A stretch of 64,000 nt of DNA from Bolinopsis microptera (Eukaryota > Ctenophora > Tentaculata > Lobata > Bolinopsidae). The translations under genes and the position numbers were made by a program. This document shows positions 23,197-35,324 of this stretch, piece after piece. The stretch is taken from assembly GCF_026151205.1 (NCBI RefSeq), contig NC_087077.1, positions 20,147,975-20,211,974 on the forward strand, in the 5' to 3' direction. Under the pieces are notes generated by a model. The model was not told where the DNA came from. It saw only the letters and a list, made by a program, of their open reading frames with translations, and searched no databases. Numbering within the stretch: the stretch's first letter is position 1; every line of letters begins with the position of its first letter.

Positions 23197-23250
23197 TCAG
23201 TGTGCGTGCTAGTTACCATAGTAACACCACTTGTAGTCAGTGTGCGTGCT
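23197..23250. repeat. 14-bp direct repeat flanking GTTACCATAGTAAC
   Basis: TCAGTGTGCGTGCT occurs exactly at 23197-23210 and 23237-23250. The palindrome GTTACCATAGTAAC (23212-23225) lies between. Confidence 0.9.
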
Positions 23251-24055
23251 GAGATAGAGATTGAGCGAGGTGAGTAGAGAAGCGAGCGAGTTGCCAGATT
23301 ATCTCTGAATTATCCTAGACTAGTTAACAATTTACTAAAATCTCAGACTTTAATCTACGCGAGGAATTATCTGCAAATCTGTTATAATCTTCCAGTTGCA
23401 ACTGTTTCAGCTGGTGTACAACTTTACAACTTGACTGTGAGTATGTGATTGCATATTATGTATCGATCGTAATTCATTATTTCTTAGTTATTTTGATTGC
23501 GTTCTAATCATAGGTTAACGTGTTCGCTGATTCAAAAAAAATTTTAAAAATACCGATGACTTACAGAGATGTGCACGTTTCTGATGACTTACAGCTGTAT
23601 ACGTGCTTTTGCATAGGAAATATTATTAGTTCAAGCTTTTAAAAAGTAATTTCATCTCCAGGTTGATGTGGAATGTGTGTTACTATCAATGATAATGTAA
23701 CGTTCTAACGTTATGAGAGGTAACTGTAAATTACAATTCAGGCTTGATTACTTTTCAGTGCACTTTTTTGATGAGGACCTGTGTAATTCCTAGGGGCACC
23801 TAAAATGTGAAGTATAAAATGTTTGCTTCGTAAAGTATCTTTGTAAATTTTAACATCAATAAATGTGTTAAAAATCACATTTCGTGCGTCATCTACGCGT
23901 TTCAATGAATAAAAGAATAAACATTTTGTTGCCGATATGTGTGTTTGTCAGCTTTGTGATATAGTCTAGAAATTATAGTATCAGCTCTGTCATGGAGACT
24001 AGAAATAGCAGTTGCAGAGTCAACTTATAGCGGCGAGCAGGGTCATAACTTATAA

Positions 24056-24733
24056 TAATAGCAGTAACCTTGGTAGCAGTAACCTTGGTAGCAATAACCT
24101 TGGTAGCAGTAACATTGGTAGCGGTAACCTTGGTAGCAGTAACCTTGGTAGCGGTAACCTTGGTAGCGGTAACCTTAGTAGCAGTAACCTTGGTAGCGGT
24201 AACCTTGGTAGCGGTAACCTTGGTAGCAGTAACCTTGGCAGCGGAACCTTGGTAGCAGTAACCTTGGTACCAGTAACCTTGGTAGCAATAACCTTGGTAC
24301 CAGTAACCTTGGTACCAGTAACCTTGGTAGCAGTAACCTTGGTAGCAGTAACCTTGGTAGCAGTAACCTTGGTAGCAGTAACCTTGGTACCAGTAACCTT
24401 GGTAGCAGTAACCTTGGTAGCAGTAACCTTGGTACCAGTAACCTTGGTACCAGTAACCTTGGTACCAGTAACCTTGGTAGCAGTAACCTTGGTACCAGTA
24501 ACCTTGGTAGCAGTAACCTTGGCAGCGGAACCTTGGTAGCAGTAACCTTGGTACCAGTAACCTTGGTAGCAATAACCTTGGTAGCAATAACCTTGGTAAC
24601 GGTAACCTTGGCAGCAGTAACCTTGGTAGCAATAATCTTGGTAGCAGTAACCTTGGCAGCAGTAACCTTGGTAGCAGTAACCTTGGCAGCAGTAACCTTG
24701 GTAGCGGTAACCTTGGTAGCGGTAACCTTCAAG
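24056..24733. repeat. 15-bp minisatellite
   Basis: About 45 copies of AGTAACCTTGGTAGC with variants GTACC, GGCAGC and GGTAGCGG. Each unit holds the half-palindrome GTAACCTTGGTA, related to the X-box half-sites seen elsewhere. Long frames on both strands are artefacts. Confidence 0.94.
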
Positions 24734-25472
24734 ATCAGTAGCAGTATAAACCTTACAGCTGGTAATTTGAGCACAGTTTATGCTGCGGATTGTATTTAGT
24801 GTATTGTCATAGTAAATATTATTTACTAAACCTAATCGACCTTGTTCGCTGTCTCTAGTGGTAGAATACAGGGTTTATTACACTGCAAAGTTATTGTCAC
24901 GCTGCAAAGTTATCTCTGCTAACGGGTCATATTTTTCATTGTACAATAGAAGGCGTACACCTTATAGATCTGTCGTTGGTGGGTATCAGTGGTTAATGGA
25001 TATGATAGTGGGTATTATTATTGTGGGTAATGGGTAATAGTGGGAATTGGGAACTCCCTCCAATTTCCTCCTGTTTGCTACTTTATACTTTTATAAGCGC
25101 CGTGTTTAGAATTTGTTTATTAACTCTACTACTCCGCAAAGCAGATAGTTATTTTCCGTTATGGCTTTATCGTCGTAAAACTGTTAAACGCTCCCTGTAA
25201 ACACTAGACATAGTATTACCGTTACCATGGTTACATACTAAACATATTAAACATAGTATTTCGTTTAGCTAATTTGTCAGTTGCTTTATCGTTTGAAAAT
25301 CCAAATAACGAATAACTAACGAGACAGCAATTTGTACGGTTGTTTAGCTGACATATGACCGGTTATATTTCTATTTCAATTCGATATTAACGCGTGCATT
25401 CAGGAAAACTTACTACTTTCTTTATATTCGATACAAACAGTTATATGTGCTCTAAAATTATTGACTACCCCG
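24734..25472. other. Intergenic DNA
   Basis: No gene seen. Holds the X-box duplication at 25208-25260. Confidence 0.5.
25208..25260. repeat. 10-bp direct repeat flanking GTTACCATGGTTAC
   Basis: ACATAGTATT at 25208-25217 and 25251-25260 brackets the palindrome at 25221-25234. Confidence 0.75.
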
Positions 25473-26366
25473 TTCTGCACGCAGTTACTCACTCAAGCAA
25501 GTGACAGTCTGCACGCAGTTACTCACTCAAGCAAGTGACAGTCTGCACACAGTTACTCACTCAAGCAAGGGACAGTCTGCACGCAGTTACTCACTCAAGC
25601 AAGTGACAGTCTGCACGCAGTTACTCACTCAAGCAAGTGACAGTCTGCACGCAGTTACTCACTCAAGCAAGTGACAGTCTGCACGCAGTTACTCACTCAA
25701 GCAAGTGACAGTCTGCACGCAGTTACTCACTCAAGCAAGTGACAGTCTGCACGCAGTTACTCACTCAAGCAAGGGACAGTCTGCACGCAGTTACTCACTC
25801 AAGCAAGGGACAGTCTGCACGCAGTTACTCACTCAAGCAAGTGACAGTCTGCACGCAGTTACTCACTCAAGCAAGTGACAGTCTGCACGCAGTTACTCAC
25901 TCAAGCAAGTGACAGTCTGCACGCAGTTACTCACTCAAGCAAGTGACAGTCTGCACGCAGTAACTCACTCAAGCAAGTGACAGTCTGCACGCAGTAACTC
26001 ACTCAAGCAAGTGACAGTCTGCACGCAGTTACTCACTCAAGCAAGTGACAGTCTGCACGCAGTTACTCACTCAAGCAAGTGACAGTCTGCACGCAGTTAC
26101 TCACTCAAGCAAGTGACAGTCTGCACGCAGTTACTCACTCAAGCAAGTGACAGTCTGCACGCAGTAACTCACTCAAGCAAGTGACAGTCTGCACGCAGTT
26201 ACTCACTCAAGCAAGTGACAGTCTGCACGCAGTAACTCACTCAAGCAAGTGACAGTCTGCACGCAGTTACTCACTCAAGCAAGTGACAGTCTGCACGCAG
26301 TAACTCACTCAAGCAAGTGACAGTCTGCACGCAGTTACTCACTCAAGCAAGGGACAGTCTGCACGC
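25473..26366. repeat. 34-bp minisatellite
   Basis: About 26 very uniform copies of a unit with TCTGCACGCAGTTACTCACT and CAAGCAAGTGACAG. Few variants (GGGACAG; AGTAACTC), which suggests recent expansion. No X-box core apparent. Confidence 0.95.
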
Positions 26367-26889
26367 TCTGCCGTGTTGTATGTGACCCTCTCAGCTCTTC
26401 GTATGTGACCCGCCCTTGACTCTCTATCCTTCACAATAGCATTGAGCATATATTTCACAAACTGATTGTAACTCATCATTAGTAACTAATCAGATAACCT
26501 AAGTTTTTTAGAGCGCACCGAGAAGCTACAAGAACAGAGCTTGTTGTACTTGTACACAGGTAAGAAGGATGAGTGTCATTATAATGAAATCAGATACCTC
26601 ACTTTGACCTCTACTTTTTAGTTAGATACCTCACTAGTAGAGACGAAGGTAAATACTCCTTCGTAAATACTCCCAGGCAATAGTTAGGTACCTGCCGTGT
26701 CTTCGTGCTATCCTCAATCCTCATGTATATCATCCTCATTATATCGATCAGTACATTTATGCTAGACTATTTTCTGTAGAGTGTTTTTACTGTACTACAT
26801 TATAACAGACTGTATTATAGTAAACTTGGTTTGTTGATGACCCGAATACTTTCTACTAGCCAACTGTAACCGTAATTCAATACAGTTCA
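26367..26889. other. Unique intergenic sequence
   Basis: No gene or repeat recognised. Confidence 0.45.
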
Positions 26890-27130
26890 GACAACTTCTA
26901 GAACCACGGGACGCTACCAGTACCTCACGACGACACGACAGACAACTTTTAGAACCACGGGACGCTACCAGTACCTCACGACGACACGACAGACAACTTC
27001 TAGAACCACGGGACACTACCAGTACCTCACGACGACACGACAGACAACTTCTAGAACCACGGGACGCTACCAGTACCTCACGACGACACGACAGACAACT
27101 TCTAGAACCACGGGACGCTACCAGTACCTC
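26890..27130. repeat. 51-bp minisatellite
   Basis: Nearly five copies of a unit containing CTAGAACCACGGGACGCTAC and CAGTACCTCACGACGACACG. Confidence 0.92.
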
Positions 27131-27249
27131 CGCTCACAACCGAGCTTTGTAGAGAGGAGTATACTGTATCTGACTGAATGATCTAGTTTTAATTTGAACC
27201 TAACTTCTGGCTTATACCTGTCATTTCAGGATCACAATCAGTTGACGTA

Positions 27250-27352
27250 ACGTTGCCTAGCAACATTTATATCTTGTAACTTATTAGTACTCAGTAACTG
27301 TTACCTAGCAACATTTATGTTTCGTTACCTATCAGCCCCGTTACCTAGCAAT
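27250..27352. repeat. Three X-box-like sites in a row
   Basis: GTTGCCTAGCAAC, GTTACCTAGCAAC and GTTACCTAGCAAT; the first two are followed by the same ATTTAT, so they are copies of a longer unit. Confidence 0.75.
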
Positions 27353-27495
27353 ATCCCTCGTAATTACTCAGTAATCTTGCAACACATCGAACCAAGTAAT
27401 CTTGCAACACATCGAAATGATTACACCTTTTTGAAATTTAGTTGTAACCGCGATTTGTTTTAATTTTCAGTTCTGTGAAAATACACTCTACAGCA

Positions 27496-27540
27496 CAAGG
27501 ACACAAAATTTCGCGATTATTTAGGCCAAAAATTGCACCG
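27496..27540 (-). mobile_element. Degenerate half copy of the 149-bp hAT MITE
   Basis: About 40 bp (TTTCGCGATTATTTAGGCCA and flanks) match 60088-60130 of the intact MITE. The other end is missing or scrambled. Confidence 0.6.
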
Positions 27541-28671
27541 CGACAAGCCAAACTAGGCAAAATCGCGGCGAAAATCTCGAAAATCTCGAAAATCTCGGCG
27601 AATTTGCACAACTTTCCACGGTTTTTCAAGTGAACAAGTTGTTCTTAGGCACGTGGTTACGTGGTTCTGGAACAAGTAGTCCTATAGCATATTATCATTA
27701 TGGTCATCGGACAGAATGAGGTTTAAATCACTTAACACCTTTAATTCTTTTAATTCTATCGAGTGGTGGTCAAATTTTGCAGCTCAGTGGCTTTTTGTGG
27801 GCGACTTAGAGGTGGCGGCATGTTGCCAGCATTGTGGCATCCTTTGTATAGGTTTTTCACTATCACTATGTTCGTAGAAATATTTCCTTTACTCTCATGC
27901 GTTTTTGTCCATATTGTGTTCGCAAAGGTATGTTACTTACTTTGGTTTACTTTTGTGTGCTTCATAAAATTCTCTATCGGGTCATCAGAGTTGCTGACCA
28001 CCCGGACAGCGAGATCGCTGCCTTTATTCCACTCAAGTCCAGTAACGAGTTTCCATTTCGGCCACCTCACAACTGTGACAGCAACCTCACAACCGTAATG
28101 ACCACCTCACAACATTAACTGAGCTCTCTGCTGCAGCAAACTCTTAGTCTTACTGGCTTACTCGATATTTTGCTTTTGCATTCCTTCAATACTCATATTC
28201 AGTGCTATGAATATCCATTACTTAATTGAATGTTGCCACTAAAAATGGTTTATTAGAGTAAAAGAATGCGTACAACTACAAGTGGAAGTTTCCAGTCAGC
28301 AGGAATTAAAGCCACCGAGTCCTGGCCAGCCGGAGCTCATTTCTTTAATTTATCCAATCAATTATCATTTCAACAACTCTACTCTTCTAGGCTGACAAGC
28401 CTAATGTATGTGCTGTGAATGGTTTATTGTTTGACACGAAAACTGCGCTCTATGCATCTGGTTTAAAATCAGCTTGCACATGAACGGCTCTGTTTAGAAA
28501 TCTGCATCTCAGAGTTGCTCTGTCTTCGTTAACATCAGTTAGAGTTGTGTGTCTGGAGAGGGGTGGTTCTTAGAGTTTAAAAAAAAAAGAGAGGTTGGGC
28601 CAAGATAGCCCACGAAAGGATAGCATTGAGATGCTCTGCCTACCTCTGGGGTGTGGCAACCCTGGGGAAGG

Positions 28672-31036
28672 TTGGAGTGGGGTGGTTGTGAGCCTGGAGA
28701 GGGGTGGTTGTGAGCCTGGAGAGGGATGGTTGTAAGCCTGGAGAGGGGTGGTTGTGAGCCTGGAGAGGGGTGGTTGTGAGCCTGGAGTGGGGTGGTTGTG
28801 TGTCTGGAGAGAGGTGGTTGTAAGCCTGGAGAGGGATGGTTGTAAGCCTGGAGAGGGGTGGTTGTGAGCCTGGAGAGGGGTGGTTGTGAGCCTGGAGTGG
28901 GGTGGTTGTGAGCCTGGAGAGGGGTGGTTGTGAGCCTGGAGAGGGGTGGTTGTAAGCCTGGAGAGGGATGGTTGTAAGCCTGGAGAGGGGTGGTTGTGTG
29001 TCTGGAGAGAGGTGGTTGTAAGCCTGGAGAGGGTTAGTTGTGAGCCTGGAGAGGGGTAATTGTAAGACTGGAGAGGGGTAATTGTAAGACTGGAGAGGGG
29101 TGGTTGTGAGCCTGGAGAGGGGTGGTTGTGAGCCTGGAGAGTGGTGGCTGTGAGCCTGGAGAGGGATGGTTGTGAGCCTGGAGAGGGGTGGTTGTGAGCC
29201 TGGAGAGGGGTGGTTGTAAGCCTGGAGAGGGGTGGTTGTAAGCCTGGAGAGGGATGGTTGTGAGCCTGGAGAGGGATGATTGTAAGCCTGGAGAGGGGTG
29301 GTTGTGAGCCTGGAGAGGGGTGGTTGTAAGCCTGGAGAGGGGTGGTTGTGAGCCTGGAGAGGGATGGTTGTTAGCCTGGAGAGGGATGGTTGTGAGCCTG
29401 GAGAGGGGTGGTTGTAAGCCTGGAGAGGGGTGGTTGTGAGCCTGGAGAGGGGTGGTTGTGAGCCTGGAGAGGGGTGGTTGTAAGCCTGGAGAGGGGTGGT
29501 TGTGAGCCTGGAGAGGGATGGTTGTGAGCCTGGAGAGGGGTGGTTGTGAGCCTGGAGAGGGGTGGTTGTGAGCCTGGAGAGGGGTGGTTGTAAGCCTGGA
29601 GAGGGGTGGTTGTGAGCCTGGAGAGGGGTGGTTGTAAGCCTGGAGAGGGGTGGTTGTGAGCCTGGAGAGGGATGGTTGTTAGCCTGGAGAGGGGTGGTTG
29701 TAAGCCTGTAGAGGGGTGGTTGTGAGCCTGGAGAAGGATGGTTGTGAGCCTGGAGAGGGGTGGTTGTGAGCCTGGAGAAGGATGGTTGTGAGCCTGGAGA
29801 GGGGTGGTTGTAAGACTAGAGAGGGGTGGTTGTAAGCATGGAGAGGGGTGGTTGTGAGCCTGGAGAGGGGTGATTGTGAGCCTGGAGAGGGATGGTTGTA
29901 AGCCTGGAGAGGGGTGGTTGTGAGCCTGGAGAGGGGTGGTTGTAAGCCTGGAGAGGGGTGGTTGTAAGCATGGAGAGGGATGGTTGTGAGCATGGAGAGG
30001 GATGATTGTAAGCATGGAGAGGGGTGGTTGTAAGCCCGGAGAGGGGTGGTTGTGAGCCTGGAGAGGGATGGTTGTGAGCCTGGAGAGGGATGGTTGTTAG
30101 CCTGGAGAGGGATGGTTGTGAGCCTGGAGAGGGGTGGTTGTAAGCCTGGAGAGGGGTGGTTGTAAGCCTGGAGAGGGATGGTTGTGAGCCTGGAGAGGGA
30201 TGGTTGTAAGCCTGGAGAGGGGTGGTTGTGAGCCTGGAGAGGGGTGGTTGTAAGCCTGGAGAGGGGTGGTTGTGAGCCTGGAGAGGGATGGTTGTTAGCC
30301 TGGAGAGGGATGGTTGTGAGCCTGGAGAGGGGTGGTTGTAAGCCTGGAGAGGGGTGGTTGTGAGCCTGGAGAGGGGTGGTTGTGAGACTGGAGAGGGGTG
30401 GTTGTAAGCCTGGAGAGGGGTGGTTGTGAGCCTGGAGAGGGATGGTTGTAAGCCTGGAGAGGGTGGTTGTGAGCCTGGAGAGGGGTGGTTGTGAGACTGG
30501 AGAGGGGTGGTTGTAAGCCTGGAGAGGGGTGGTTGTGAGACTGGAGAGGGGTGGTTGTAAGCCTGGAGAGGGGTGGTTGTGAGCCTGGAGAGGGATGGTT
30601 GTTAGCCTGGAGAGGGGTGGTTGTAAGCCTGTAGAGGGGTGGTTGTGAGCCTGGAGAAGGATGGTTGTGAGCCTGGAGAGGGGTGGTTGTGAGCCTGGAG
30701 AAGGATGGTTGTGAGCCTGGAGAGGGGTGGTTGTAAGACTAGAGAGGGGTGGTTGTAAGCATGGAGAGGGGTGGTTGTGAGCCTGGAGAGGGGTGATTGT
30801 GAGCCTGGAGAGGGATGGTTGTAAGCCTGGAGAGGGGTGGTTGTGAGCCTGGAGAGGGGTGGTTGTAAGCCTGGAGAGGGGTGGTTGTAAGCATGGAGAG
30901 GGATGGTTGTGAGCATGGAGAGGGATGATTGTAAGCATGGAGAGGGGTGGTTGTAAGCCCGGAGAGGGGTGGTTGTGAGCCTGGAGAGGGATGGTTGTGA
31001 GCCTGGAGAGGGATGGTTGTTAGCCTGGAGAGGGTG
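28672..31036. repeat. 22-bp minisatellite, about 107 units
   Basis: Unit CTGGAGAGGGGTGGTTGTGA plus GC, with A/G variants. A higher-order copy of 923 bp is clear: the variant CCTGTAGA at 29705 recurs at 30628, and the whole variant order repeats. Minus-strand frames of 214 and 419 residues (HNHPSPG repeats) come from 3 x 22 = 66. No X-box core. Confidence 0.95.
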
Positions 31037-31554
31037 CCATATTCCAGTAACTTGGTTGTATTATTTTAGTTCTCGGTATAATATTTCCATACGATTAAGC
31101 GACAGTCTTGTTTATATATTAACCTTTATTATATATGATAACCTAAGTCTAAGTCCGATTAGGATCACTTCCTTTATATTTTCTATTAAAATTCAATTAT
31201 CACTGCCCAGCAGTGCAGAAATAATATTTACGTACTGGAGATCGCATTTCTAGCACTTGTGTAGTTTACTGTGGATTGTTACCATAACTTGCGAGCGGGG
31301 ACGAGCGTCTCCTGTGTTAGAAGTTTCTTTATTTAAATAAATATAAAACGGGAGAAACCAAATAAGGATTGTCAGTTTGAAATGTATAGCTTGCTTTTGT
31401 TACATTTTGCTACAATTAATAAAAGCTCGCGAGTCTTAGGAGAGATGTTTCTTAGAATCTGTTTCAAAGTTCACAATAGAAAACTTTTAGTTGTCAGCAC
31501 TTCGCTGGAACAGGTTCCCGGCTCGTGCTACTCAGATTGGTAAGTAGCCAACAG
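31037..31554. other. Unique intergenic sequence
   Basis: No gene or repeat recognised. Confidence 0.45.
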
Positions 31555-31752
31555 CTTCTTAGTAACCGTTACCTAGCCAACTAGCTGCTACTTAGTAACT
31601 GTTACCTAGCCAACTAGCTGCTACTTAGTAACTGTTACCTAGCCAACTAGCTGCTACTTAGTAACTGTTACCTAGCCAACTAGCTGCTACTTAGTAACTG
31701 TTACCTAGCCAACTAGCTGCTACTTAGTAACCGTTACCTAGCCAACTAGCTG
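31555..31752. repeat. 33-bp minisatellite, X-box half-sites
   Basis: Six copies containing TTAGTAACTGTTACCTAGCC and AACTAGCTGCTAC. GTTACC-TAG-CCAAC resembles an X-box with altered spacing. Confidence 0.92.
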
Positions 31753-32964
31753 CGCATTTCTCCAACTCAGTCAGCTAGCCTGATTCTAGTAGTTTCGCCC
31801 AATTCTTAACTGTCAGCACTTGAAAATCCATGAAATGTGCTCGATAATTCACTATATATTTATAGTGAGCGAAGTTAGTAGCTATTATTAGCGTCTTGGT
31901 ACTGCCCTCGCAGATTCGTTTGTTTTTTGAGTTATAACTAGATACTTGTTTAGTTTTCACTTGTTTAGTTTCACTATATTGTTTAGATTCCTTCAAACTT
32001 AATCGTGGTTCTCGTACTAATTCCTGAATAGATGCAACAATTCGTACTGTTAAGCTATTAGTAGCAGTAACCATGGTAACCAAGCTATTATTAGCATATG
32101 AAGCACGGAATAATCAGAAAAGACACAAAAAACTTGCATTTTCGGTGGTGTAAATCAGCATTTATTAAACTTCAAAGTAAACAGTAAATTACCCTCTGTA
32201 AAGTACTCAACACCTGAGTTTTCTACAAGTTTCACGGCTTCTCCCCCGATAGAATGCAAGTAGTTTACCTGTGAGGGCAGCCTAGTGCTCCAGTTTTACT
32301 TCATCTTCCACAGTCTGGACAATATCGCTGGCTACTCGGCTTAAGTAACCGTTACTTAGTAACCGTTACTTAGTTAATACTGGCTACCCTGCTTTCATCA
32401 CATTACAGTTAAAGTTACGAACCCTTTCGTAACGCTTCGATCAGAGGATCAGGTAACCTTCCCGAGCTTTCAGCAGTTTCAAAATCACGCCAATACGCCA
32501 GTCTTTTGGATCACTATCGTGGATTTCACACCGCGGTATAACCTTATTTGAGCACAGAACTTGGTTTTCGACACGTCACAACTTTACTGAGTGACGTCAC
32601 AGAAGGTGGAATATTAGGTGTCGTCATGGCAACGTGGTATATGTTCACACCTTGTAGTTTAGTTTTCAGAGAAACGTACGTACTTGTGTCGTCATGGCAA
32701 CAGACGGACTTACTGTCGTACTTACAACTCGCAACTTCGTAAAAAGTACTCAGATTTTTACTCAACAGTCGGTTTAGACTGCGTGAACTGTGACGTATAC
32801 AAATGTTTACCTATTATTTACAAAGCTATGTTTGGTCACTTGTTTTGTGTTATTTGTTTCAAACTGTACAACTACATTTAATAAATTTTGTAAATGTGTA
32901 TGATTGTTTTTGTACGATTTTTCCCGGAACTGCCCAACTGATACTCTGACTAAACTGTGAGTTG
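31753..32964. other. Intergenic DNA
   Basis: No convincing gene. Holds the X-box duplication at 32052-32096, a short run of AGTAACCGTTACTT near 32345-32370, and GTCATGGCAAC sites near 32624 and 32690. Confidence 0.5.
32052..32096. repeat. 15-bp direct repeat flanking GTAACCATGGTAAC
   Basis: AAGCTATTAGTAGCA (32052-32066) and AAGCTATTATTAGCA (32082-32096) differ at one base. Between them lie only the 14-bp palindrome (32067-32080) and one C. Confidence 0.92.
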
Positions 32965-33500
32965 TAGCTAGTTACTTAGTAACCGTTACTTAGCAACACC
33001 ACTACAGTTACTTAGCAACAGTCAACACCACTACAGTTACTTAGTAACCGTTACTTAGCAACACCACTACAGCTACTTAGTAACCGTTACTTAGCAACAC
33101 CACTACAGCTACTTAGTAACCGTTACTTAGCAACACCACTACAGTTACATAGTAACCGTTACTTAGCAACACCACTACAGTTACTTAGTAACCGTTACTT
33201 AGCAACACCACTATAGTTACTTAGTAACCGTTACTAAGCAACACCACTACAGTTACTTAGTAACCGTTACTTAGCAACACCACTACAGTTACTTAGTAAC
33301 CGTTACTTAGCAACACCACTACAGCTACTTAGTAACCGTTACTTAGCAACACCACTACAGTTACTTAGTAACCGTTACTTAGCAACACCACTACAGTTAC
33401 TTAGTAACCGTTACTTAGCAACACCACTACAGCTACTTAGTAACCGTTACTTAGCAACACCACTACAGTTACTTAGTAACCGTTACTTACAGTTACTACA
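32965..33500. repeat. 36-bp minisatellite with GTTACTTAGTAAC and GTTACTTAGCAAC
   Basis: About 14 copies of a unit with AGTTACTTAGTAACCGTTAC, TTAGCAACACCACTAC. Two X-box-like palindromes with a 1-nt centre per unit. The reverse complement of this family is the array at 40530-40787. Confidence 0.94.
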
Positions 33501-33815
33501 GTTTACTATGCTTATATGAGCGGTGCTATCATCTGTGTGTTTATTGAGGTTTTTGCATGTTTTACTCAATACTGTGTGATATATCTGTGGCTGCTCATTA
33601 TTGATTATTTATATACTTGTTCATTATTTGCATTTAGTTTGTTTTATTCCATTGTGATCTCGGTGGCGCCCAAAGAGCTGTTAGTTATTGCTGTCATGGC
33701 AACACCACTACAGTTACTCATCACGAGTCTGTTTAGTTAGCAGGTTAGCTTTGTTTTTAGATTTGCAATGATTTACTACTTGATACTCTACCTGTCAATA
33801 CGTACTATTATCACT
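33501..33815. other. Unique spacer with a hydrophobic open frame
   Basis: The frame 33516-33740 (74 residues, largely hydrophobic) starts at an ATG. It ends in GTCATGGCAAC, another X-box-like site. No family recognised; AT-rich DNA readily gives such frames, so I do not call it a gene. Confidence 0.35.
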
Positions 33816-34216
33816 CCATAGTCTAGATTCTACTACTACTGTAGTCTATAGTCTAGATTATAGTCTAGATTCTACTACTACTGTAGTCTATAGTCTAGAT
33901 TATAGTATAGATTCTACTACTACTGTAGTCTATAGTCTAGATTATAGTCTAGATTTTACTACTACTGTAGTCTATTATAGTCTAGATTATAGTCTAGATT
34001 ATAGTCTAGATTTTACTACTACTGTAGTCTATAGTCTAGATTATAGTATAGATTCTACTACTACTGTAGTCTACAGTCTAGATTATAGTCTAGATTCTAC
34101 TACTACTGTAGTCTATAGTCTTGATTATAGTATAGATTATAGTCTAGATTATCACTCCATAGTCTAGATTACTACTAGATCTACTACTGTAGTCTATAGT
34201 CTAGATTATAGTCTAG
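33816..34216. repeat. TAGTCTAGAT-rich minisatellite
   Basis: Irregular units of about 18-60 bp built from ATAGTCTAGATT and CTACTACTACTGTAGTCTAT. Confidence 0.9.
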
Positions 34217-34245
34217 CTATCATCATATCTACCAAGCAGAGACTA

Positions 34246-34440
34246 GAGGGTGTTTCAAAAGTCTTGTAAAATTGTAAGGATTTATTTGTTGAATAACTTT
34301 TTAATCATTTGTCTAAACTTGATTCTGTAAAAAGTTATTGTTATTTCTAAGCTTCTTAAGGTTTAGTGGCGACTTCTGGATTTCGTACGTTGCCATGGCC
34401 ACCATAGCAACCATATCAACCAGAATCAGTCCCCTAGCAA
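34246..34440 (+). mobile_element. Dispersed element with end GGGTGTTTCAAAAGTCTT, copy 1
   Basis: The sequence from GGGTGTTTCAAAAGTCTT onward aligns for about 180 bp with the reverse complement of 58905-59094, through blocks TTGAATAAC, CTAAACTT, ATTCT.TAAAAAGT and ATCAGTCCCC. The CAGGGTGTTTC-like end is typical of DNA transposon termini. No coding capacity. Confidence 0.7.
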
Positions 34441-35011
34441 CGGAGCTAAAATGTAGTTGCTTGTGTTCACCATAGCAACCATATCAACCAGAATCAGTCC
34501 CCTAGCAACGGAGCTAAAATGTAGTTGCTTGTGTTCACCATAGCAACCATATCAACCAGAATCAGTCCCCTAGCAACGGAGCTAAAATGTAGTTGCTTGT
34601 GTTCACCATAGCAACCATACCAACCAGAATCAGTCCCCTAGCAACGGAGCTAAAATGTAGTTGCTTGTGTTCACCATAGCAACCATATCAACCAGAATCA
34701 GTCCCCTAGCAACGGAGCTAAAATGTAGTTGCTTGTGTTCACCATAGCAACCATATCAACCAGAATCAGTCCCCTAGCAACGGAGCTAAAATGTAGTTGC
34801 TTGTGTTCACCATAGCAACCATATCAACCAGAATCAGTCCCCTAGCAACGGAGCTAAAATGTAGTTGCTTGTGTTCACCATAGCAACCATATCAACCAGA
34901 ATCAGTCCCCTAGCAACGGAGCTAAAATGTAGTTGCTTGTGTTTACCATAGCAACCATATCAACCAGATCAGTCCCCTAGCAACGGAGCTAAAATGTAGT
35001 TGCTTGTGTTC
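34399..35011. repeat. 68-bp minisatellite derived from the preceding element
   Basis: Nine nearly identical copies with CACCATAGCAACCATATCAA and ATCAGTCCCCTAGCAACGGA. The second block matches the inner part of the element copy at 58.9 kb, so the array grew from inside a transposon copy. Contains GTTGCCATGG- and CACCATAGCAAC-type half-sites. Confidence 0.92.
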
Positions 35012-35324
35012 GCATCTCCGTCTATATCTCACAAATAACAACATCTCGCTCCTAGCTGGAACTTGTTGCATAATGTAGCAAGCTCTTGTTTATCCGACCC
35101 CTGATTTCCTGTACCACAATACCACAATATACTCCGTCCCTATTGGCTCCCAACCTCAATATACTCCGTCCCTATTGGCTCCCAACCTCAATATACTCTG
35201 TCCCTATTGGCTCCCAACCACAACCCCAGCCTACTATTGGACAATGACTGAGGGACTACTCGTTGTTATAATCCATCTCTAGTTCACAAGCCCGGCATCG
35301 ATTATATCGTTAAACGTTAAACTA
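35012..35324. repeat. Short spacer with a 33-bp repeat containing CCAAT boxes
   Basis: Three copies (35124-35222) of a unit with CTCAATATACTCCGTCCCTA and TTGGCTCCCAAC. ATTGG is an inverted CCAAT box; a fourth ATTGG follows near 35239. No gene is attached. Confidence 0.75.

Larger units (their letters stand above)
21963..24055. other. Intergenic DNA with two nascent X-box duplications
   Basis: No gene recognised. The frame 22279-22527 has no known domain. The two-copy structures at 22819-22901 and 23197-23250 are listed separately. Confidence 0.5.
27131..28671. other. Intergenic DNA with X-box sites, a MITE relic and weak frames
   Basis: Three X-box-like sites lie at about 27250-27352, including GTTGCCTAGCAAC. 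A degenerate half of the hAT MITE is at 27496-27540. The frame at 27897 begins MRFCPYCVRK and runs into AAAG|GTATGT, which could be a first exon with a CxxC knuckle and donor, but there is no supporting partner. A single unit of the next array occurs near 28549. Confidence 0.45.

Noticed and set aside
25473..26366. CRISPR-like array of regular repeats
   Set aside because: Units abut without unique spacers and the context is eukaryotic.
29679..30938. 419-residue minus-strand frame with HNHPSPG repeats
   Set aside because: A product of the 22-bp minisatellite (66 bp = 22 codons); no unique sequence or domain.
33516..33740. 74-residue hydrophobic frame as a membrane protein
   Set aside because: Low-complexity AT-rich DNA, no family match, and it ends inside repeat-like sequence.
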